A stretch of 64,000 nt of DNA from Pyrocephalus nanus (Eukaryota > Chordata > Aves > Passeriformes > Tyrannidae): assembly GCA_038380795.1 (NCBI GenBank), contig CM076279.1:5347001-5411000 (forward strand). Reading direction: 5' to 3'. The notes beneath the pieces were generated by a model. The model ran no database searches. It was not told the DNA's origin and saw only the letters and a list, made by a program, of their open reading frames with translations. Positions 54,679 to 64,000 of this stretch are shown piece by piece (position 1 is the stretch's first letter; each line of letters starts with the position of its first letter). The translations under genes were made by a program, and so were the position numbers.

Positions 54679-57600
54679 CTTTCTGTGGGAGATTTTCAGT
54701 ATGATGTATATACTTAAGTGGAGTATGGACAGAATTATGGGGAGATGAAATGATGAAATCCTTGAAACCAAAAGCTGGAAATGGGTGCAAAGCCAGGCAA
54801 TAACTGAACCATCTAAACATCCATGGCTTCATGGCAGCAATAGGAATGTTAAGATAGCAGTCAGAGCACTGTGCTGACATCCAGGTATGCTGTAAGCACC
54901 AGATCGGGAACAATTAAAATGCAGTTGGTGTTTCTTACCCATGAAGCCTCTCCTTTTGAACCACTCTATTGGAGAGCACAAGAAAGATGACTTTCCAGGA
55001 ATATGGAACAGAAAATTTTGTGGTGTATTTTACATCAAAAGGCAGTAAACTTCCTGCACTGGCTACGTGCTGAAAATACATCTTAATCCTCAGTGACCTT
55101 CAAAAGCAGTTTCTTCTTTAACTCTGTTGAAGTGGAATAGTTGACTTTTAACTTATGTTCCTTCCTGTAATTTTTTGGCCTAGACAGTCATCCTCAAGTC
55201 ATGGGTAATATATGCTTGTTAAATAAAAAAATCCCAGAACTCGAGAGCCAGGAGAAGTTATAAAATCAGCCCAAGGTGTAGCAACTATAAATCACTGATC
55301 ATAAATATATAAATAGAAAAAATACACGGCAAGTACAACTCATTTTTATATGAATGGCTGCATTGCCAGGCAGCACCGGGGCACTCCTGCAGTCAGGGTC
55401 CTACATTTAGTGCTGTTGTACTCATACTGCTATTTTTAAAGGAAAATTAGATTCTAGAAATAGCTTGTTTTAGCCTTCCCTTAGGAAAAACCCTTAATTA
55501 CACAAATCAAGTTATATGATGTCCAAACTTTATATCAGCAATAAAGAATTTTATTTCATGTATAATCAGCTGCTCCTATCATAAATACCAGCCCTGTTAC
55601 TTTTTCACCTTTCTAAAACTTGATTAGCAGTGGAAATACAAATAAGGCTTTTGACTTTTTTTTTTCTTTTTTTTTATTGCAAGGGGAAGAATTTGCAGTT
55701 CATACCATAGGCCTAAGTGTGCATTTTATGATAGCTCACGTAAACCAGGAAGAGTTTAATGGTTTTATTTGAAGCAAGTTGTAATGGGATGTTTCTCTTG
55801 GTGTAAGGCTCAGAAATTCAGTTATTGCCCCAACAGGAATCAGGATTGGACCTGATGCAGCTGTGGCTCTTCAAAGATACAAACTAAGACAAAGATATAG
55901 GGGGAGAAATTATGTATTTATGTCTTTAGCAGAAAGACTGACAATAACATATAATTGAAAGGAACAGTTGTTTAATTTTATAATCCCAAACAACCATTAA
56001 ATACCATCTGGAGATTAAATGATGCTTTAGAACAAGTGTTTACCCCCTTATAAAATCTGAGACTAAATTTCAGGTACCCAAATAGGATTTTGATCTTTGG
56101 TTCAGGCTTGCATTTTTTTCCTTTTGTCAGATTACCGAGGTCTTTGTGTGGTCATGGGAGGTGAAAATTCAAAGTTCACTGTCACATCAAATAAATGAAA
56201 TTCTATAGATACTGTTTGCTATATACTGAAATTTAAGAAACTGTACTGTCAGACTTTTAGAGGGGTGATTTGGGGTTGTTTTTCATTGTCTCCACATACC
56301 TGGCTGTTCCCTGCCAGAAAACTTTCCTTTGTTGGAAACTAATTTCTGAATCTTCTGAGCTCTCCATCCATTAGCAGGACTGCAGGAGCTGTCCTAACAA
56401 ATTGCAGGCCCTGTGACAACGTCAGCCTATATTAATGTACACGTGACACAGCAAAATAGCTGCTGCAGGGAATAATGGATACTGAATTTCTTAGATGCTG
56501 AGTGAAACAGATCCCTTTAGTAATAAATGTATTTTTTGCACATGTTTACTTTTTGGTTACCAACTGTTCTCTTTTTTTTTGGAGGGAGGGAGGAGTGGAA
56601 GAGAGTGTCAATGTACTGAGAGCACAGTCTGTCACCGACTATAATCTAAATCCCTTTGGTGCCTCAATTTTAAAATCCAGCATCATAAAGCAATAAGGTG
56701 GAGTTTTTCTGCTTAGAGTAGCAGCTGTAGGATTTGCTCTTTTAAACCACTGGGACGTGAAAACATTCAGCACTCTAAACCTCCAGTGTCACTTATGAAC
56801 TATTCACTTTGCCTCATTCCAAATTATTATCATTTGCTTGGGGTGACTTCACTTGCTACAGGACGATTCTTCTTTAATTAAAGAGTAATTTACCTCTGTA
56901 GGCAAAAAAACCTACACTCATTTTGAAATGGCTTTTACGTTTTATGTTACTTGGTAGTCATTTTTCCAGTACACTTTCTTTAAGTTTTGACTGTTTCCCC
57001 AAATATATTTAAAGTAACATTCCAAAGAAAGGAGGAATCAAGACAAACAACCTGTACAAAAGCTCTTGCAGCTACTGTGGACAACAGGAAAAGAAAATAA
57101 AAAGTAAGCATATGAATTTGTATCATTTTTACAATTTACCAAAACGATAAGCAGGGAGCAATTGCTGCAAACATTATCTTGGGCAAAACTCTCATCTTCA
57201 GCAATTTTTATGTTACTCTCTAAAAATGGAAGAGCTTCAGACAATGAATGTGACCCTGACTTCGAACAGTCTGAACCTGTTGGCAAAGTCCTGGCTCATA
57301 CTCGTGGCCAAATCAGGCAGGTCTTCCCCATCCCACGTGGATGTGCTGCTCCCTGTGACTTGGGACCTGAATGGTGGGGGGGAACCACATCCTTTTAGGT
57401 CACAACTCCAGCTCACAGCTCTCCCTCCTCCCTCTTAATAATCTCTGCTCTCTAACACGCAGTGGCAGCTCTGAACCCTCACCATCAGCTCTCTGACCTT
57501 CAGTTTATTTCTGTAGCTTCTGCTACTCCTTCACTAGGTCTTTGTCCCTCACCTCGTGTTTAGCAGTTTCTTATGAGGCATTTTAATATCTTAGTAAAAA

Positions 57601-60213
57601 GCCAACTAAATCATGTCATTTCTAGCTGCCTTTTTATTACATTTTCAGGAAATGCTGGGAGGTTGCAGAGTTACAGTTTTCATTTAGCATGAATGAAACT
57701 ATCTTGACCTTCCTCCATCACTGTGGACCTTTCCTGGCATTCACTGCCTCCCAGAAAGTCAAAATACTTTAAATTTGAGGTATTTCATTTCAACCATCTA
57801 GGTAATTTCGATACAGACTGAGAAGGAAATACTTCTAAATTTAGTTTTCTTTAGGCAAAATTGTGATAGATAATGGAATAGGATATTTTGCAAACAACAA
57901 AGGGAAGCAAAATTCAATTTTGTTATCATTTCAGAAGCATGTCTTTCTAAAATTATTACAATTAGAACAGTTGCTCAGGCATAGCTACCCTTAAAATAGC
58001 ATGTGAGTGATAGCAGCCACAACAGCATCAGTGCTAACACTGTGCAGAATTAGAATTGACAAGGTTAAACCACATTTATTTGAAGTCCATTTTCTTTCCA
58101 CTTATCTTTTAATATCTCACCTTTATCTGTCTGCATTCTTATCTCTGTATAAACTAAATGAACATTACTGCATACACCTGCCAAGATTTGGTGGTTTAAA
58201 ACTCAGGGGAAATTAATTCATTACATTCAGCTACTTTTCAGTGGTTTGGTTGGGTTTTTTTTTTTTAATCCAACTGCCATGGAAACATTTTGTAACTGAT
58301 GACTTGCCACAGGCACATCAGAAAAGTACCATATACAAGTTATTACTCTGAAAGTTCTATCAAAGGCAAAGAGAGTTCTGGATTTTAGCTAGAAAGGGCA
58401 AGTCCATTACTGGCCATCTCTTTCCATCATCTCAAATTTTATTTACTCTTTCTTATCAAACTATGAACATGCTCCTGCCATCTAGTCCCTGGAAATTCTG
58501 CTAATAACAGAACCAGTTGGCAACACAGCCTTAATCTGCTTAACCTTCAGTGTAGGACTGGCCAGAAACAGCTGTCACATTCTCTCAAATGTGAAGTTCC
58601 TATGAATCAAAACCCCCTTTTTTTTTTTTATTTTATTTTTCAAGCCATTTTCAATGTGAACAGTACCCATTTAGCATATTTTGTTACCTGAATTCCTGCT
58701 CTTTTCACCTTTAGCAATTTCCTTCCCGTTTCCCTCTGACAGTCAAAGCACAGGGTGATCAAGGCCTGTGCTATCAGTCCCAGGCAGCATCTCCAACCCA
58801 GCTCAATGCTTTGAAGTCTACATCCAAAGCACAGCATGCAGGTATGGGCCCCAGAGGCCCATCATTTTCCATGCTTATACAGGAATTAATCTTGCAGCAT
58901 CCCTGGCTACAGGAGCTCAGCCACCCAGTTCTCATTACCCTCTGATTTTTTTGCTTCCTCCCACGTTAGGTCTGAAATACCCTGGTGAGGTTGTGAAGAC
59001 AAAAGTTTCTTCCTCCTGCTCCAATCCACCAAACTCTCAACTCAGAACTTTCACTGCTCTAAAAGAGCATTAGAGGAGCATGGCTTTCAAACTGGGGCTC
59101 TGCTAAGATTCTCCAGAAGAATCCCTTTCTTTTAAAGTATTTTGAGAGAGCAAACAAGTTTATGGTAATATACATAAATGATGAATTAGGGTACTTGCCT
59201 GAAATAAAGAATTCTGATTCAGAAAAGGATAAAAGGCTTCTTAGAACTACCTGTGCTACTGTCAAGTGCTTTAAAAGACAGGTCAGTGTTCACTGCTTGC
59301 TCTCTTCTCATAAAAAACAGAGAAGGGTCAATAAAATATCAGGAAAACATGCTACCAATAAAAAAAAAATAATTAAAAATACATAAAGCATTTACAGAAC
59401 AATCCACTATGGGTGAAACCTGAAGCCCTCTAAACACACACTCCTTTGGCAAGATGTGCCTGTACTTCAAAGACAAAAACTAATAATCAAAGAGACAGGC
59501 AGAGCCCTGGTCCCAGTTCTGTGCCTTGTGAAATTACTTTGTGGCTTGGGGGTTTGTGGGCTGTTCTAGAGAGGATTGTGGCATTGACCTGCAGAGCCAG
59601 TTTTACTCGAAATACAAATTGCTACACCAAGACTGCTCCAGCTACTCTAGATTTTGGCAAATATTGTTCCATTTTCACCTTCAGAGCAGTGGTCACAGCG
59701 AGATGTTTCCAGTGAGGGGACAAGCCTGGGAGGATGGTGGTGCTGTGGTTGGAACAGGACACTCCATCCCTGGCCCTTCCTGCTTTAGGCATGATGGGTG
59801 CCATAAAAGAGGCATCAGGCAGGAATAATTCCATGTACATCCAAGGCTGACCTGACCCTGGGAGTTGTGTTAAGGTAGAGTTCTCTATGGGAGTCTTAAA
59901 GCCTCCATGCTCTTGGTACCCAGATTGTGCCTTTGGCAATCTGTCTGTACCCACAAACATGACTCAATTTACACTCAGCCCTGCTGAGGGGAGGGATATC
60001 CCAGGAAAACCAGCTGGTTACTGAAGGTCAGAGGGATGGAGGTACCAGGTCTGCAGGCTCTTGGCTACACCACAAGACAAACTGGCAGGAGATCAGGGAG
60101 GTTTCTGACAGTCTCAGCTTGTCTTTCAGAAAGATTTCTTTGAAATCAAGTTCCCTCCACGAGGTACTTTGGTTTTGACATATAAGCATTTTCCAGCAAA
60201 ACCCTGTTTCAGC

Positions 60214-60230
60214 AAAAAAAAAAAAAAAAA
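60214..60230. repeat. Poly-A tract (A17)
   Basis: A run of 17 A. It is one of three A-rich tracts within 400 bp, with others at 60441-60453 and 60558-60577. Confidence 0.9.
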
Positions 60231-60557
60231 TAAAAATCCCAACTAGTTCTGCTTATGATCAGTGTAAGGCCTTATTCTGTGTGAAGCCCAAGGGTGTGTT
60301 CAGTTAAAGAGGATTTTCACTGTTTGATTTATAGCTTAGAGCCTCCCCATCTACTGTTCCTAAGTCACAAAAGGCACAATAGAGGAGCTGTTCTTCCTCC
60401 TGACTCGTAGAGCCATTCCCTGGGGCAGTTAATTAGAAAGAAAAAAAAAAAAATCACCCTTATTCTTCCAGATTCTAATGAATGTCAGTCTGTTCTATTC
60501 TCATAGGATTTTCTTTTAGAAATCCAGGAAAATGATGAAAGGAAAAATGGCAGGGTT

Positions 60558-60577
60558 AAAAAAAAAAAAAAAAAAAA
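60558..60577. repeat. Poly-A tract (A20)
   Basis: A run of 20 A preceded by GGCAGGGTT. No retroelement body was recognised. Confidence 0.9.
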
Positions 60578-61634
60578 GTTCCAAAAGCCTTTTTCCTGTG
60601 GCCTATTTGAAAATACATTCCTATTTTCTAGGTGTACTCAGCACTGAAGATGAACACTTCAAAGTAGGTTGGAAATCTTTTGTTAGAATTTTGAGCTTTC
60701 AGGCAGCACATTCAGGGTCTATCCCCACAAATCTCCATATGCATTAACAACCCCATGGAAATAAGTGAAACCACGGGCATGCTGGCAAATGGAAAGTTGG
60801 GATGTATGTTTACAGTGCAGTTGTTACCTCAGGACCACAACACTGTGGGTCACAATACAAGGAAAACGGGATGCAATCCCTTGGATTGAAAATATTCAAT
60901 CCATCTCAGTTTAGAATGTGATCTCCACTGTGAATTTATATATGAACTTCATTTTTTCTCATTTCATGCACACAAGGTATTACCAAATTGTAAAGTATCT
61001 AGAAATTGCTAATACTGTAGAAATTACCACGAGATTAGAGTGAAAAGAGAATTTTTAAGAGGACACAGGCTTCCTCCCTAGCACAGAACACCAGTTCTGT
61101 GATGCCATCCATCTTTCAAATGATCTTGTAAACTCATCAATATTTTGGTTGTGATCATCAAACAATCTTTGGGCAGCTTGAAGTCGATCAATTTTACCTG
61201 TGTGCTGCTAGATGGTATTCCTTATTTTGTGCTCTGAAAGTGGCAGCTTATAACTCAAAGTAAATGACCATTATTAAATCTAAAGATGTACCTTGTTTAA
61301 AATAAAATAAATTAAAAAAATAAAAATATTTGAGAATTCTAGAAAACCATCACTGAGCTGAAAATCTGTCCTTTAATGTTTGTGAAGAGGAAAATAAAAG
61401 TGCAATGAAGAGCTGGAAGAGACCATCTGTCTCCTTTTAGTGTGTTTTGTTTAGAGTTGGGCCTGAACCAAAAACCTAATTCAGACATGTCCAGTGTTTG
61501 GAAGCTGTCATGCCATGGTCCCCTTGGATATCCACAATTGCTGATGGCTGCTCACAACAGGCATTAATGATACCCCTTGGAATGCTTTTGGCTTTACAGC
61601 CATTAGCACATTGCCCATTAACTATCAATTATCT

Positions 61635-61745
61635 CGCAGGGTAATTATTTTGCCGATTTTACAAATGGGGAGGCTGAGACAGAGGGGCTGAGTCAACTGC
61701 AGTCATGACAACAGACCAAGGCAGGGTGGAGACCAGGACACGGGA
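61635..61745 (-). repeat. MIR-like tRNA-derived SINE remnant, minus strand
   Basis: ATTATTTTGCCGATTTTACA, AATGGGGAGGCTGAGACAGA and the following GGGGCTGAGTCAACTGCAGT resemble the reverse complement of the MIR core (TTTACAGATGAGGAAACTGAGGC in the family). The match continues weakly to about 61745. MIR copies are ancient and rare in birds, so this would be a relic shared with other amniotes. Chance resemblance is possible. Confidence 0.5.
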
Positions 61746-62732
61746 TTTTGTGGTGTTTGCAAAGACCCAGAGATTTTGGCCTCCTCATATCCCAAAATTC
61801 ATTCCTAGTGGAAGATGGAAACCTTAGACAGGCAGGGCTGGTCACTGTTGCTGCCACAGCAAAAGTTGATCACCACAAGATGCTGCACTGTGCAAACCAC
61901 AACACCCAACTATGTTAAAGGACAGTCATGAATCTCCCATCAGATATACACAATATTCTGCCCCCCAGGAAATCTTCTGCAGTCTGTACCTGAACCTGCC
62001 TCTTACCAGCTACTCCTTAAACTTCCAAACTTGTAAATGTCAAAGAGACAGAGAAAAACAATGCCAGATAGAGAAGAATGTAGTATAATAAATATGCCAA
62101 ATAAATCTCAGAGTGCTTTCTTCTGAATTGCAGTAGGGCTGTGAGCATTGACAATATTAAAAATCAATGAAGCAGTGAAAATAATTCACAAGATGTATCT
62201 TCAAAGTTCATGGAATGCTGATAGGGTAAATATCTCTTAAAATGTCTGCAAATGTGTAGTAATTTTTCTTTGGATGTATGGCCTCAGATTTATTGAGCCA
62301 TTTAATTATTTTGACAGTCTTCAAACTTTGAGATGCTGATTGATCCTAACCAGGGGATCTGTAACTGGACAACTGTTTATCAAATTGCTGTTAATGAAGC
62401 AAATAGAGGAATCCTTAATATGACCACATTTCATCTGTACACCTTACTTACACCATTCATCTGTGGGCAAGTGGAGCCATAGCAGTTCTACAAAGCAAAC
62501 TACACTATGATAACAGTGACATGCTTCCCTAGTAATTTTAATTCATGTTGGCTGTGTGAACACCTGCAGCTGCAGACAGTAAAACTATTGCCCATGACTT
62601 GAGAAAAAACAGCACAGCCTTTGAAATATGAAGTCTGTGACCTGCTGCAATGCATCAGCTTTCAAGTTTTTGGGCCAACTTTTCTCAAACAGTCAGCACA
62701 GTGAGAGCTACAAACTATATGTTTGTGTATGC

Positions 62733-62754
62733 ATATATATATATATATATATAT
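62733..62754. repeat. (AT)11 microsatellite
   Basis: Eleven uninterrupted AT units following GTTTGTGTATGC. It is likely to be polymorphic in length. Confidence 0.95.
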
Positions 62755-63758
62755 GAGATAAAACCAGCAGCAAGTGAATGCTGAGCTGGTTTGAATGAGC
62801 AATCCACTGCTAATAGTTGGTTAGGTGAAAATATTTTCCTTTGTTGCTTAAGAAGCTGTTTTTGGTGTTTTGATCCATGAAAAATTTTCCTCCTCCTCCT
62901 ATTCTGAAGCAATGTGAGCAGCTCTTGCTTTAGGTAGATGGCACTAAGGTCTTGTTTTTATTTCTGCAAGTAGCTTTACCCTTCTCCCCATTTGTTCTTA
63001 AAAGTAGAGGAATCATAAAGAAATGAGTGTCTGAGGAGCTGGCAGAGCCCCAGCTGCTGCCTCCCCTGCCTTTGATCTGTTTGCCTCACTGACTGCAGAG
63101 GAGTTTGTCCCTCATTCCTACCTTCCTTTGCTCTGAAGTTTTGTCTGTACTGAGATTAGAGCTTGTTTTAGTGACACAGATGGGCCTGCATGGTCAAAGG
63201 TACTTTGTTGGAACAGAGTTCCTGTAAGGCACAAGCAGATGCTGCAGGAGTCATTGGCAATTGAGTGATTCCATAACATCACTCCCATAACATTATCTCA
63301 TCTACTCTGCAAACTGTGACCTGTTATCCAACCTCAGCCAAAGGGACTGGGGTGTTTTATCTGGGTTTTTTTCAAGTAATAGCAACTACACTGTCAAATC
63401 AGATCTATTTTTATCCATTGTGAAATGGTTTTTTCACCAGACCTTAGAATGGCCAAGAACAGTGTAAATATGATGAGTGGATAAAACTGCACAGGTCTGT
63501 GAGCAAACTTCTCTGATGTTCTCAGGTTCCATAACTTTTCCCTGTCCCACTCATTAAACTCCTGATATCAGGAGGATTTGTGACAGTCACCAGATCCCAG
63601 GCCCCAGTTCCAAGGTGTTCCCCTACTACAGAGTAGAAAAATGTGTTGAAAAGTATTTTCTGTTCCATTTTTCCTTACTAAAAACTTAGAAGTTGTAGCA
63701 AATATAGTGAGAGCAACAACTCATTAATCAAAAGTCGTACTTTCACGTCCCTACTCGG

Positions 63759-63783
63759 AGTATGAGCAGATAAAGCTCATACT
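63759..63783. other. Perfect 9-bp hairpin
   Basis: AGTATGAGC (63759-63767) and GCTCATACT (63775-63783) are exact reverse complements around a 7-base loop. No transcript or factor is known to me for it, and a hairpin of this size can occur by chance in 64 kb. Confidence 0.85.
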
Positions 63784-64000
63784 GTTCTCACAGTTCTCTT
63801 CTATGATAAAGGCAGTTCTTCTGTTATCTTTCTTTTTTTGTTTCCCAAAACAGTACTTTGGAGTGCTTCAGGTAACACAGAATAAACTTTGCTAAGAAAT
63901 TACAAAACGTAAAAGTTTAGTGCTCCAAAATAGGGAAATTGGAACAGAAGAGCCTGTTGTGCTTCCAGTAGTTTTCTTGCCTCCCTCTCTGCTGTCTCAT

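Overview
The window is vertebrate nuclear DNA, almost certainly from a bird. The evidence is long AT-rich non-coding sequence, CR1 retrotransposon ends of avian type (minus strand, about 15589 and 54001), and a splice-flanked exon of a conserved vertebrate gene. I see no bacterial, viral or organellar gene organisation. The many short open frames lack codon-level conservation, splice context or recognisable domains.

Only one protein-coding segment can be supported: a 186-bp internal exon at 48819-49004 on the + strand. It encodes 62 residues of carbonic anhydrase-related protein 10 (CA10), a secreted, catalytically silent member of the alpha-carbonic anhydrase fold that is expressed in the nervous system. 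Everything upstream (1-48818) and downstream (49005-64000) reads as CA10 intron. I recognise no other CA10 exon in the window, so the flanking introns are at least about 48.8 kb and 15 kb long. This fits the very large CA10 genes known in vertebrates.

The intronic sequence holds a sparse set of old repeats. There are two minus-strand CR1 3' ends, one older plus-strand CR1-like fragment (about 7655-7830), a MIR-like SINE remnant (about 61635-61745) and a probable hAT-type MITE with a 7-bp flanking match (35957-36168). Four related palindromic fragments of an ancient amniote repeat family lie at about 8598, 9112, 24396 and 31421. Local duplications include a perfect 45-bp tandem duplication (28563-28652), a diverged duplication at 100-bp offset (13920-14059), a 20/18-bp pair beside a long poly-A tract, and a degenerate minisatellite (27498-27568). 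Poly-A/T tracts, AT/AC and CAAA microsatellites and several perfect short hairpins complete the picture. Some AT-rich, repeat-free blocks dense in TAATTA-like motifs could be conserved enhancers, but that needs an alignment to show.

I found no convincing undescribed biological system. The findings below are modest local observations in an ordinary large intron.
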